This document shows, piece by piece, positions 10,114 to 17,793 of a DNA stretch of 45,279 nucleotides; positions within the stretch are counted from its first letter, which is position 1; the number at the start of each line of letters is the position of its first letter. The stretch comes from Sphingosinicella sp. YJ22 (GTDB taxonomy: Bacteria > Pseudomonadota > Alphaproteobacteria > Sphingomonadales > Sphingomonadaceae). The notes beneath the pieces are model-generated. The model saw only the letters and a list, made by a program, of their open reading frames with translations, had not been told where the DNA came from and did not search any database. Position numbers and translations under genes: made by a program. Location of the stretch: NCBI RefSeq assembly GCF_011320075.1, contig NZ_JAANPA010000026.1, positions 1-45,279 on the forward strand, written 5' to 3'.

Positions 10114-10401
10114 CTATCCGCGGTCGGGCTGCGGTTCCGGATAGTCTTCGCCGCGCTCGCGGGCTTCGCGGCGGGCGCGCTCTTCCGCCTGGCGCGCCTC
10201 GCGGCCGCGCCGCTCGTCTTCCTCGCGCAGTTGGCGGCCGCGCGCGCGATCGGCCTCGGACTGGCTCGTGGTCACCGCATCGACTCCGGCACTGACCGCC
10301 CGGACCGGCAGGGTGACGAGGTCGACCGCGGTCCGGGCGATACAGCCGGACAGGGCGACGGGCAGGGCGAGAAGAACAAGGGCGCGCATTTCCAACCGCA
10401 T
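10114..10401 (-). CDS. Small lipoprotein with charged tail
   Basis: A 95-residue protein. The N-terminus MRLEMRALVLLALPVALSGC is a signal peptide with a lipobox (LSGC, Cys20), so it is probably acylated and membrane-anchored. After a short Val/Ala-rich segment the protein becomes an Arg/Glu-rich helix (residues about 50-85) and ends in a Pro/Asp-rich tail. ATG 10389 is an alternative start. No family recognised. It is divergent from the GbsR-type regulator, with 81 bases between the two start codons. Confidence 0.65.
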   Translation of the reverse strand: MRLEMRALVLLALPVALSGCIARTAVDLVTLPVRAVSAGVDAVTTSQSEADRARGRQLREEDERRGREARQAEERARREARERGEDYPEPQPDRG

Positions 10402-10446
10402 AGCAGAATTGCGTTGCAGCCGGGTGAACGAACAGCCGCCCCCGAC

Positions 10447-10475
10447 TTGACTCTACATAGGGTGGGTTCCATAAT
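10447..10475 (+). promoter_or_regulatory. Sigma-70-type promoter for an apparently leaderless transcript
   Basis: TTGACT (10447-10452), a 17-base spacer, and CATAAT (10470-10475). The expected start of transcription, about 7 bases on, falls at or next to the ATG at 10483, so the mRNA would have no leader. The 20-bp palindrome 10474-10493 overlaps the -10 element and the start point. Confidence 0.6.
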
Positions 10476-10493
10476 TTCTGTCATGACAGAAAT
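10474..10493. promoter_or_regulatory. Perfect 20-bp palindromic operator candidate
   Basis: ATTTCTGTCATGACAGAAAT is fully self-complementary. It covers the end of the -10 box, the predicted transcription start and the start codon of the GbsR/MarR-type gene. A dimeric winged-helix repressor bound here would block its own promoter; autoregulation is inferred. Confidence 0.6.
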
Positions 10494-11055
10494 GACGGAA
10501 CAATCGTCGCCGACGAAGATGGCGCCAGCGGTCGAGCGGTTCGTGCTTAACTGGGGCGACATGGGCGGGCGCTGGGGCGTCAACCGCTCGGTCGCGCAGA
10601 TCCATGCCTTGCTCTACCTCGCCGAGCGGCCGCTGACGGCAGAAGACATCGCCGACTCGCTCGGCATGGCGCGGTCCAACGTGTCGAACAGCCTCAAGGA
10701 ACTGCTCGGCTGGAAGCTCATCCGCCGGATCCCGGTGATGGGCGACCGCCGCGACCATTATGAGGCCGAGACCGACTTGTGGGAGATGCTGACCCGCATC
10801 GCCCAGGGCCGCAAGGAGCGCGAGCTCGATCCCGCGGCGAGCGCGATCCGCGCCTGCATCGCGGAGGCGGAAGGGGACGCGGCGGTGAACCCGGTCGCGC
10901 GACGGCGGCTCGAGGAAATGGGCCGCTTCGTCGGCGAGATCGAGCGCTGGTACGGCCAGATGCTGAACGTGCCGCCGCCCAAGCTGATGCAGCTGATGCG
11001 GATGGGCACCAAGGTCGTCGACCTGCTCAGGCTCGGCCGCAAGGGGAAGGCCTGA
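10483..11055 (+). CDS. GbsR/MarR-family transcriptional regulator
   Basis: A 190-residue winged-helix protein. The recognisable part is residues about 25-100: a helical lead-in (GGRWGVNRSVAQIHALLYL), LTAEDIADSLGMARSNVSNSLKEL as the HTH, and a wing with RRIPVMGDRRDHYEAE. A helical dimerisation region follows. This layout is typical of the GbsR family of MarR-like repressors. ATG 10483 coincides with the predicted transcription start; ATG 10492 in the same frame is the alternative and would place the palindrome wholly upstream. The frame is open far upstream, but that sequence is intergenic in character. It heads a tightly spaced operon running to 14256. Confidence 0.8.
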   Translation: MTEMTEQSSPTKMAPAVERFVLNWGDMGGRWGVNRSVAQIHALLYLAERPLTAEDIADSLGMARSNVSNSLKELLGWKLIRRIPVMGDRRDHYEAETDLWEMLTRIAQGRKERELDPAASAIRACIAEAEGDAAVNPVARRRLEEMGRFVGEIERWYGQMLNVPPPKLMQLMRMGTKVVDLLRLGRKGKA

Positions 11056-11058
11056 GCC

Positions 11059-11484
11059 ATGGCCGAGCGGCGCGAAGCGATGAAGGCGGGCGAGGCCCCG
11101 ATCATCGTCTTCGACGCCCAATGCGTGCTTTGCTCGGCCAACGCCGCCTTCGTTCTCAAGCATGATCGGCGCGGGCATTTCCGATTGGCGGCGCAGCAGA
11201 GCGAGGCCGGCGCGGCGCTCTATCGCCGCTTCGGCATCGATCCCGCCGATCCCGAAACCCTGATCGTCGTCAGCGGGGACACGGCCGCGCGATATAGCGA
11301 CGCGCTGTTGGCCATCGCGCGCGGGCTCGGCTGGCCGTGGCGCGCCGCCTGCGCGTTCCGCGCCGTGCCGCGCTTCGTCCGCGATCCCCTCTATCGGCTG
11401 ATCGCCCGCAACCGCTACCGCCTGTTCGGCAAGCGCCAGACCTGCTGGATGCCTTCACCCGAGCAGAGGGAGCGGCTTTTATGA
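11059..11484 (+). CDS. DCC-family (DUF393) thiol-disulfide oxidoreductase-like protein
   Basis: A 141-residue protein containing the family signature VFDAQCVLCS (Asp19, Cys22, Cys25), a CxxC-like active site, and the C-terminal DPLYRLIARNRYRLFG block seen in DCC proteins. The fold is thioredoxin-like and the cysteine pair suggests redox activity, but the family's substrates are not established. It starts 3 bases after the regulator gene stops and overlaps the next gene by 4 bases (ATGA), indicating co-transcription and coupled translation. Confidence 0.8.
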   Translation: MAERREAMKAGEAPIIVFDAQCVLCSANAAFVLKHDRRGHFRLAAQQSEAGAALYRRFGIDPADPETLIVVSGDTAARYSDALLAIARGLGWPWRAACAFRAVPRFVRDPLYRLIARNRYRLFGKRQTCWMPSPEQRERLL

Positions 11485-12146
11485 GCGCTCTTCGTGCCCA
11501 TGCTCTCGAGCCTTGCGCGCTCGAGCCCGGGCCGCTTGGCGACCTGCGCTTTCGCCGTCTCGTCGGAGAAGAGGGCTGGGGCAGGCTACCGGCGGCTGTG
11601 CGCGAGCGCTTCGGGCATCGCGTCGTCGGCTGCCGTACCATCCTCTACAGCGGCGAGATCGTCGAATGCCGGATAAGCCGGGCCGGGCGCTGTCTCGCCC
11701 AAGCCGCTCGCCTGATCGGATCGCCGTTGCCGCTAAGCCGCGCCTGCGGCCTTCCCGTAGCGGTCAGCGTTACCGAGAACCCGGTGAGCGGCGGCCAGCA
11801 TTGGCTGCGCATCTATGCCCGCCCGCGCGGCTTCCCGCAGGTGATCTGCAGCTGCAAGGCGTTCGCCGGGCCAACCGGCCTCGAGGAATATCTCGGCCGC
11901 GGCTTCGGAATCGCGCTGCGCGTTGTCGCGGACGAGGAGGCGCTGCATTTTGTCAGCGATCATATTTTCTGGCGCTGCCGAGGCCTGCGCCTGCGGCTGC
12001 CGCGCTTCCTGTTGCCGGGAGACCTCGCCGTCAGCCATGTCGACTGCGACGACGGCTCGTTCTTCTTCGAGCTTCGCCTCCATCATCGCTGGATCGGCGA
12101 GCTCGTCCATCAGCGGGCGATCTTCCGGGAAAGGCCGCTGGCGTGA
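11481..12146 (+). CDS. DUF4166-like protein (stand-alone copy)
   Basis: A 221-residue protein I assign to DUF4166 by comparison with the C-terminal domain of the next gene. Both share a (G/D)RLPxAV start, a segment rich in Gly and Leu, and an end of the form RxxxIGELxHxxxxxxR. Four to five scattered cysteines are present (a CSCK stretch near the middle), which could suit the neighbouring thiol protein, but there is no known catalytic motif. It starts in an ATGA overlap with the DCC gene and ends in a GTGA overlap with the fusion gene. Function unknown. Confidence 0.6.
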   Translation: MSALRAHALEPCALEPGPLGDLRFRRLVGEEGWGRLPAAVRERFGHRVVGCRTILYSGEIVECRISRAGRCLAQAARLIGSPLPLSRACGLPVAVSVTENPVSGGQHWLRIYARPRGFPQVICSCKAFAGPTGLEEYLGRGFGIALRVVADEEALHFVSDHIFWRCRGLRLRLPRFLLPGDLAVSHVDCDDGSFFFELRLHHRWIGELVHQRAIFRERPLA

Positions 12147-13816
12147 GCCGAATCCTCGTGATCGGCGGCTATGGCGGCTTCGGCGCTCGGCTGTCGCGGC
12201 GGCTGGCGACGGCGGGACACGAGCTGCTGGTCGGCGGACGCAGCCGAGCGAAGGCCCAGACCTTTGCCGCGACTCTTGAGGGAGCCGAGCCGGTGGTCGT
12301 CAACCGCGAGCGAGATATCGGCGCGGTGCTCGTCGAGGTGCGGCCGCAGCTGGTGATCGACGCCGCGGGGCCGTTCCAGGCCAGCGACTACCGGGTGCCG
12401 AAAGCCTGCATCGCACTTGGCATTCCTTACCTGGATTTGGCCGACGCGCGGGCCTTCGTGTGCGGGATCGGCGCTCTCGACGGCGCGGCGCGGACTGCCG
12501 GGGTCGCTGTGGTGAGCGGGGCGTCCAGCGTTCCGGCGCTGTCGGGCGCGGTGGCTCGGCACCTGGCCGAGGGGCTGGACCGGGTCACGGCGATCGAGAC
12601 CGCGCTGAGCGCGTCGAGCCGCTCGTCCGCCGGAAACTCCGTCGCGCAGGCCATCCTCAGCTATGTCGGCAAGCCCGTGCGGCTGTGGCGCGGCGGGCGT
12701 TGGCAAGAGCGGAGCGGCTGGCACGAGCTTCGGACGGAGCGCTATTCGGTGGCGGGCGCGAAGCCGCTGAGCCGGCTGGTCGCCTTGTGCGACGTGCCTG
12801 ACCTCGAGCTTCTTCCGGACATGCTGCCCGGTCGGCCGGCGGTCGCTTTCCGGGCTGGCAACGAGTCGCGGGTGCAGATGATTGCCTTGTGGCTGCTGAG
12901 CTGGCCGGTGCGCCGGGGCTGGCTGCGCTCGCTGGCGGGGATGGGACGGTGGCTGCTGCCGCTCCAGCGCTGGGTCGGACGGTGGAGCGACGACCGCTCC
13001 GCAATGGCGATGACGTTGAAGGGCTGGCGCGGCGGACGGCCGGTGACCAAGCGCTGGACGATCATGGCGGAGGAGGGCGACGGGCCGGAGATCCCGACGC
13101 TCGCCGCCGAGCTGGTGGCCGGGCAGCTGCTCGCAGGACTGGTCGCGCCCGGGGCGCGGGATGCTTCTGCCTTGCTTAGCCTCGAGCAGTTCGAGCCGCT
13201 CTTCGCGACGCTGGCGGTGCGGCACGAGACGGCCGAGCTGGCGACGAGCGGTCCGCTCTATCGGCGGCTGCTCGGCGGTGTGTTCGACAGGCTGCCTGGT
13301 GCGGTGCAGGCCATGCACGATGTCCATGGCGATGCGGGGGCGTCCGGGGAAGGCGAGGTGAAGCGCGGCGGCGGCCTGATCGGCCGGATGATCGGCGCCA
13401 TCGTCGGCTTTCCGCCGGCCGGTTCCTATCCGGTCCATGTCGAGTTTCTACAGCGCGGCGGGCGCGAGCGGTGGATCCGCCATTTCGGGCCGCACCGTTT
13501 CTGGAGCTGGTTCAGCGCGAGGAATGGGCTGCTCTACGAGCGGTTCGGGCTGCTTCGCTTCGGCTTCGCGCTGCCGTGCGACGAGAGCGCCTTGCGCATG
13601 CGGCTGGTGCGCTGGAGCGCGGCGGGCGTGCCGCTGCCGCTGTTCCTCGCGCCGAAGGTCGATGCGCGGGAATGGCAGGAGGGCGACCGGTTCCGCTTCG
13701 ACGACCGAATCACGATGCCGCTGATCGGCGAGTTGATCCACTATTCGGGCTGGCTGCGACCGGTTGGCGCCGAATCCGAGGAAGACGCGGAGCGCGGCTT
13801 GAGGACTGCCGCGTAG
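12143..13816 (+). CDS. Saccharopine-dehydrogenase-like NAD(P)-binding protein fused to DUF4166
   Basis: A 557-residue two-part protein. Residues about 1-125 form a Rossmann domain opening with ILVIGGYGGFGARLSRRL (GxxGxxG) and VVDAAGPF-like content (VIDAAGPFQ), as in saccharopine-dehydrogenase-like reductases. The middle (to about 365) is the substrate domain. Residues about 372-540 are a DUF4166 domain (DRLPGAVQAMH, FPPAGSYPV, PLIGELIHYSGW), paralogous to the preceding gene. The GTG start at 12143 overlaps the previous stop; the open frame upstream is out of context. Such proteins are often called epimerase or dehydrogenase without proof. The reaction is unknown. Confidence 0.75.
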   Translation: MSRILVIGGYGGFGARLSRRLATAGHELLVGGRSRAKAQTFAATLEGAEPVVVNRERDIGAVLVEVRPQLVIDAAGPFQASDYRVPKACIALGIPYLDLADARAFVCGIGALDGAARTAGVAVVSGASSVPALSGAVARHLAEGLDRVTAIETALSASSRSSAGNSVAQAILSYVGKPVRLWRGGRWQERSGWHELRTERYSVAGAKPLSRLVALCDVPDLELLPDMLPGRPAVAFRAGNESRVQMIALWLLSWPVRRGWLRSLAGMGRWLLPLQRWVGRWSDDRSAMAMTLKGWRGGRPVTKRWTIMAEEGDGPEIPTLAAELVAGQLLAGLVAPGARDASALLSLEQFEPLFATLAVRHETAELATSGPLYRRLLGGVFDRLPGAVQAMHDVHGDAGASGEGEVKRGGGLIGRMIGAIVGFPPAGSYPVHVEFLQRGGRERWIRHFGPHRFWSWFSARNGLLYERFGLLRFGFALPCDESALRMRLVRWSAAGVPLPLFLAPKVDAREWQEGDRFRFDDRITMPLIGELIHYSGWLRPVGAESEEDAERGLRTAA

Positions 13817-13824
13817 GAGGAGAC

Positions 13825-14256
13825 ATGGCGATACAAGTGGAGGAAAGACCGACGGCGGGGCGGGTAATCCTCGGCTTTCTAGTCGCCGCCTTTGCGTCGG
13901 TGGCCGCTGAGGTGGTCCTGATCGCAAGCATCGCGGGCACGGATATGACGTTCGAGAGCATGCTGGGCTTCTCGATCTTCGTCTTTCTGTTCGGGGTGCC
14001 GATCGCGTTGATCGCCATCCTGATACTGGCGCTGCCGGCCTATCTTCTCATGCGCAAGCACTGGCACGTGCGGTGGTGGAACGCTGCGCTGACCGGGCTC
14101 ATCGTCGGGATGGTGCCGGGGATTCTTCTCGGGGCCGGGACCAGTTGGGAGGCGCTGCAGATCGGGCTAGCCGGCCTGGTCGGCGGCCTCGCTTTCTGGG
14201 CCGTGGTTCGCGAGCGGCCGGGGCAGGCCCGGATCGACCCCGAGACGTTCCGCTAG
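13825..14256 (+). CDS. Four-helix integral membrane protein, function unknown
   Basis: A 143-residue protein with four hydrophobic segments at about residues 13-33, 45-70, 86-104 and 110-124, and short charged ends. GGAGGAG lies 5 bases before ATG 13825. It is the last gene of the regulator-led operon (8 bases after the previous stop). Its final 90 bases overlap, on the opposite strand, the 3' end of the protease gene. No family recognised. Confidence 0.65.
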   Translation: MAIQVEERPTAGRVILGFLVAAFASVAAEVVLIASIAGTDMTFESMLGFSIFVFLFGVPIALIAILILALPAYLLMRKHWHVRWWNAALTGLIVGMVPGILLGAGTSWEALQIGLAGLVGGLAFWAVVRERPGQARIDPETFR

Positions 14257-15486
14257 GTCGCGGGTCAGCAGCCGCCAGCCGTCGGGCAGCAAGTCGGTCG
14301 ACATGAAATAATAGAAGTTGCAGCTGCCCGAGCGGGTCCAGTTGCCGCCCTTGTTGAGGCCGAGCGCGGTGGTGCCGACGAAGATCGGGCCGCCGCTGTC
14401 GCCGGCCGCGCAGGTCGGTCCCCTGACGGTGATCCAGGTCGGCTCGCACGGGCCGCCGCACAGCGTGCCGGGCGGGGCATAATCGGTGAGCTCGATCGCG
14501 GCGCAGCCATAGCCGCTGGTCTCGCCGCGGTGGCAGGCGATGTCGCCGGCGCGAAGCGACTCGCCCGGGCGGGCGCCGGTGAGCGGGCGCGCCACCTGCT
14601 TGTCGGCGTCGGCGTAGAAGAGCGGGCTCATCGGCGCGTCGCCGACATGGACCTGGACGTCCCGGCTGCCCGCTCCCCAGCCAGCGACGAAGGTGAGCCT
14701 CTGGCTGCGTCCGTCGGGCTGGAGAAGGGTGAGGTCGTCGGCGCAGTGGGCGGCGGTGGTAAGGCCGGTGCGGCGCCCGTCGGTGACGGTGAAGCCGGTC
14801 GTGCACCAGGTGCGCCGCCCGCTCGCCGGGTTGACGCCCTCGACCCTCGCGCCGCCTGCGGCGTCAAAATTCAAGCTCGCGCCGCCCGAGGCGTCGGAAT
14901 TGCGACTCTCGCCGACGGCGAGGCCGAGGCGGACGGGGACTCCGGTCAGCGCCTCGAGGCGCGCATCGGTCTCGGCGACGCGCTCGGGCGGGAAGCGGGT
15001 AGGGTTGCCGAGCACGACCAGCTCGCCGGTGCGCGGGTCGAAGCCCATGCCTTCGTTGCCGGGCGTGGCGGCGACGATGGCGTCGCGGTGGCGGCGCATC
15101 GCGGCGACGACCTGTGCGCGGGTCGCGGTCGCGCCGGTGACGAAGTGGACGGGGACCTCGATGCCTCCGACGCGGAGGGCGGTGTCGCGCGCTGGCCGGT
15201 TGCCGGTCAGTCGCACGACGATGCGGTAATCGGGGACATGCTCGACCGCGATCCCGGCGATGCGGCCGCGATGCCGGCGGAGGAGACGGTCGAGCGGGGC
15301 GACGCTGAGCTCCTGCGCGCGCAGGCGGCGCAGCGCCTCGTCCGGCGGGACATCGAACAGGTCGGCATAAGCGGCGGCGTCCTGGGCGAGCGCCTCGGCC
15401 GGCGTTTGCACGCGCGGAGCGAGCCCGTCCTGCGCGGCGGCGGGCGCGGCGATGAAGGCGGCAAGGACGAGGATGAGTTTACGCAA
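14167..15486 (-). CDS. Secreted streptogrisin-like (S1-type) serine protease with pro-region
   Basis: A 439-residue preproprotein. The signal peptide is MRKLILVLAAFIAAPAAAQ, residues 20 to about 190 form a helical pro-region, and the rest is a chymotrypsin-like domain. Catalytic residues visible are His247 in TTAAHCADD, probably Asp276 in RDVQVH, and Ser364 in CAAGDSGGPIF. Several cysteine pairs suggest disulfides, as in alpha-lytic/streptogrisin proteases. The start is uncertain: TTG 15486 begins exactly at the signal peptide, while GTG 15550 overlaps the methyltransferase stop (GTGA) and would give a 21-residue longer n-region. The 3' end overlaps the convergent membrane-protein gene by 90 bases. 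Confidence 0.78.
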   Translation of the reverse strand: MRKLILVLAAFIAAPAAAQDGLAPRVQTPAEALAQDAAAYADLFDVPPDEALRRLRAQELSVAPLDRLLRRHRGRIAGIAVEHVPDYRIVVRLTGNRPARDTALRVGGIEVPVHFVTGATATRAQVVAAMRRHRDAIVAATPGNEGMGFDPRTGELVVLGNPTRFPPERVAETDARLEALTGVPVRLGLAVGESRNSDASGGASLNFDAAGGARVEGVNPASGRRTWCTTGFTVTDGRRTGLTTAAHCADDLTLLQPDGRSQRLTFVAGWGAGSRDVQVHVGDAPMSPLFYADADKQVARPLTGARPGESLRAGDIACHRGETSGYGCAAIELTDYAPPGTLCGGPCEPTWITVRGPTCAAGDSGGPIFVGTTALGLNKGGNWTRSGSCNFYYFMSTDLLPDGWRLLTRDLAERLGVDPGLPRPLANHGPESEAADQAG

Positions 15487-15548
15487 TGGGAGCCCGCTCG
15501 ATTCAGCCCTGCTTCTGCCGCGCGGCGGATTGACGCAAGCTGACCGGT

Positions 15549-16355
15549 TCACAGCTTGCGCGCGACGATCTCGGCGACGAGCGGGGTGATCATCAGCGTG
15601 TCGTCCGGGCAGTCGTCGAGCGCGCGGGCGAAGCGGCGGGCCTCGTCGGCGCCGGCGTAGCCGAGCTCGTGGAGCCGGGCGGCGTTGACCGCCATGAACG
15701 CGGCGGGCCAGCGCCAGGTAAAGTCGCTCGGCCGAACGATCTCGACCAGGGGCCGCGCCGCGACGATCTCCAGGCCGGCGGTCTTGAGCAGATCGGGGAG
15801 CTGAAGCGCGATGTCGGGCTCGCCGCCGCTGTCGCGCCAGCTGCGGATGACGAGGTCGCGGAAGCGCTCCACGTCCGGGTTGGGCGGCATGGTCCGCCAC
15901 GCACCGTAATCGGCATATTCGTGGAACACGGCGACGCCCCCGGGCTTCAGCGCCTGCGAGATGTGACGGACAGTCGCGGCGGGATCGGCGACGAAGGACA
16001 GCAGCCAGCGGCACCAGGTCGCGTCCGCAATGCCATCGCCGAAGCCGGCCTCGGAGACGTCGTGGCTGCGCGCGTCGATATTGGTCAGGCCGAGGCGGCC
16101 GGCGCGGTCCTGGAGCGACGCGAGGAAGTTCGGCGAGCGCTCGAGAGCGATGACTCGGCCCTGCGGCCCGACGATCTCGGCAAGATCGGTGGCCGCGAAG
16201 CCGGGGCCTGCGCCGACGTCGATCACGGTCATCCCCGGCGCGATTCCGGCGGTCGTCCAGCCGTCGAGGACGTGGCGGCGCCACACAGCATGCTGGAGGC
16301 CGAGCCGCTCGACCTCGTCTGCCTGCGTCCCGAGGACGTAATCACCTTCGCTCAT
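15549..16355 (-). CDS. Class I SAM-dependent methyltransferase
   Basis: A 268-residue protein with motif I VIDVGAGPGFAATDLA at about residues 43-58, the acidic residue of motif II at VIALERS, and the post-motif ALKPGGVAVFHEYADYG block. This is the UbiE/small-molecule methyltransferase type; the substrate cannot be told. It is upstream of the protease gene on the same strand and could be translationally coupled to it through a GTGA overlap. The upstream 110 bases contain the rpsI terminator, so it probably has its own promoter. Confidence 0.8.
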   Translation of the reverse strand: MSEGDYVLGTQADEVERLGLQHAVWRRHVLDGWTTAGIAPGMTVIDVGAGPGFAATDLAEIVGPQGRVIALERSPNFLASLQDRAGRLGLTNIDARSHDVSEAGFGDGIADATWCRWLLSFVADPAATVRHISQALKPGGVAVFHEYADYGAWRTMPPNPDVERFRDLVIRSWRDSGGEPDIALQLPDLLKTAGLEIVAARPLVEIVRPSDFTWRWPAAFMAVNAARLHELGYAGADEARRFARALDDCPDDTLMITPLVAEIVARKL

Positions 16356-16409
16356 GCGCGCTCTGTGCGGAGCCGCGCCGGATCAGGCCAGCCGAATCTT
16401 GCGCCCAAA

Positions 16410-16440
16410 CGCAAAAGGGCGGCCCGTTGCCGGACCGCCC
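16410..16440 (-). terminator. Intrinsic terminator of the rplM-rpsI operon
   Basis: On the minus strand GGGCGGTCC pairs with GGGCCGCCC (one G-T pair) around a 6-base loop and is followed by TTTT then GCGTTT. It begins 28 bases beyond the rpsI stop codon. This is the clearest rho-independent terminator in the window. Confidence 0.85.
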
Positions 16441-16467
16441 CTCTGGTGATTTCCGAAGATCCGGAGC

Positions 16468-17037
16468 TTAGCGCTTCGAGAACTGGAAGGAACGACGCGC
16501 CTTGGCGCGGCCGTACTTCTTACGCTCGACGACGCGCGGGTCGCGGGTCAGGAAGCCGGCCTGCTTGACCGCGGTGCGGAGCGCCGGCTCGAAGCGCGAC
16601 AGCGCCTGGGCGATGCCGTGCTTGACCGCGCCGGCCTGGCCGGAGAGGCCGCCGCCGGAAACGGTGCAGACCACGTCATACTGCTCGCGGCGCTCGGCGA
16701 CGTCGAACGGCTGGTTGATCACCAGGCGCAGCGTCGGGCGGGCGAAATAGACTTCCTGGTCGCGGCCGTTGACGGTGATCTTGCCGGTGCCCGGCTTCAG
16801 CCACACGCGGGCGACGGCGTCCTTGCGGCGGCCGGTCGCATAAGCGCGGCCATAAGCGTCGAGCTGCTGTTCGCGAAGGACAGCGGCGATCTGCGGGCCC
16901 TGGGTCGAGACGCCATGGTCGTCGACCGGCTGCTCGCGGCGGCCACGGCCTTCCGGCGCGGCGGGAGCGGGAGCCGGCGCGGCCTGGCCCTCGACGACGG
17001 CGCCGAGATCGGAAAGGGACTGACGATTATCGGTCAT
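16468..17037 (-). CDS. rpsI: 30S ribosomal protein S9
   Basis: 189 residues. The canonical S9 core starts near residue 61 ([19 protein letters not shown]) and runs to the universally conserved basic end RRSFQFSKR, whose last residues reach the ribosomal P site. About 60 residues of Ala/Pro/Gly-rich sequence precede the core, an extension I associate with sphingomonad S9 proteins. It starts 3 bases after the rplM stop, in the standard rplM-rpsI order, and is followed by an intrinsic terminator. Confidence 0.97.
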   Translation of the reverse strand: MTDNRQSLSDLGAVVEGQAAPAPAPAAPEGRGRREQPVDDHGVSTQGPQIAAVLREQQLDAYGRAYATGRRKDAVARVWLKPGTGKITVNGRDQEVYFARPTLRLVINQPFDVAERREQYDVVCTVSGGGLSGQAGAVKHGIAQALSRFEPALRTAVKQAGFLTRDPRVVERKKYGRAKARRSFQFSKR

Positions 17038-17040
17038 GTT

Positions 17041-17520
17041 TTACGCGCCCACCTTGTTCTTGCGGTTCATGGCCGCGACATCGAGGACTTCGGGGTTCTG
17101 GCCGCCGTGCGGATGCTCGGTGCCGTTGTAGAGGTGCAAAGCACGCATCTGGTCACGGCCGAGCGGACCGCGCGGGATCATGCGCTCGATCGCCTTCTCG
17201 AGCACGCGCTCGGGGAAGCGGCCTTCAAGCACCTTGCCGGCGGTGATCGACTTGATGCCGCCCGCATAGCCGGTGTGCTTGTAATAGACCTTGTCGGCGA
17301 GCTTCTTGCCGGTGAAGCGGACCTTGTCGGCATTAATGATGACGACATGGTCGCCGCAATCGACGTGCGGCGTGTAGGACGGCTTGTGCTTGCCGCGCAG
17401 GATGTTCGCGACGATGGTGGCGACGCGGCCGACGACGAGACCGTCGGCGTCGATCAAATGCCACTTCTTTTCCACCTCGGCCGGCTTGACCGACTTGGTG
17501 GTCTTGAGGAGCGCCTTCAT
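17041..17520 (-). CDS. rplM: 50S ribosomal protein L13
   Basis: 159 residues of normal L13 length and sequence: [27 protein letters not shown] near residues 18-44, [34 protein letters not shown], and the [11 protein letters not shown] end. L13 is an early assembly protein of the large subunit. It is first gene of the rplM-rpsI pair. A 5' leader of roughly 70-80 bases with GC-rich inverted repeats precedes it; a possible promoter is at 17599-17627. Confidence 0.97.
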   Translation of the reverse strand: MKALLKTTKSVKPAEVEKKWHLIDADGLVVGRVATIVANILRGKHKPSYTPHVDCGDHVVIINADKVRFTGKKLADKVYYKHTGYAGGIKSITAGKVLEGRFPERVLEKAIERMIPRGPLGRDQMRALHLYNGTEHPHGGQNPEVLDVAAMNRKNKVGA

Positions 17521-17598
17521 GGGCCCGGTGACCTTTTCTTAAAAACGGAAAGCCGCCACCCTTGCCCGGGACCGGGCGGGAGCGGCGCTGCGAGCGGC

Positions 17599-17627
17599 CA
17601 AATGGCAGCGAGGCCGCAGAAAGTCAA
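17599..17627 (-). promoter_or_regulatory. Candidate promoter of rplM-rpsI
   Basis: On the minus strand TTGACT (17627-17622), 17 bases, then CATTTG (17604-17599). The -35 is good and the -10 weak. It lies about 80 bases upstream of the rplM ATG. The rest of 17521-17793 shows no gene. Confidence 0.4.
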
Positions 17628-17793
17628 CAAAGCCGCGGGTTTCGTGAGAGGTAAAATAATACCATAGCACATCCGGCGGGCGCGGTCGGAGTCTTGGGCC
17701 TGGGCCGCCCTCCCTCCGCGCGGCCTCGGATATTGCCGGGCGCGCGCGGCCCGGGTATGTCACTGTGTTACGACGGTAAGTCGGGAGAGGGTC

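Noticed and set aside
9694-10482. N-terminal extension of the GbsR-type regulator back to 9694
   Set aside because: The extension covers two opposite-strand small genes and a repeat, is Arg-rich, and the family begins near the ATG at 10483, where a promoter is also found.
11513-12142. N-terminal extension of the dehydrogenase-DUF4166 fusion
   Set aside because: It lies in a wrong frame over the stand-alone DUF4166 gene; the Rossmann domain begins directly after GTG 12143.
12110-13438. A 442-codon open frame on the minus strand
   Set aside because: Antisense to the dehydrogenase-DUF4166 fusion, with Arg/His/Pro/Gln-rich composition and no motif.
15487-16284. A 705-codon frame that joins the protease to upstream sequence
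   Set aside because: The upstream half is a shadow of the methyltransferase; the signal peptide marks the true protease start.
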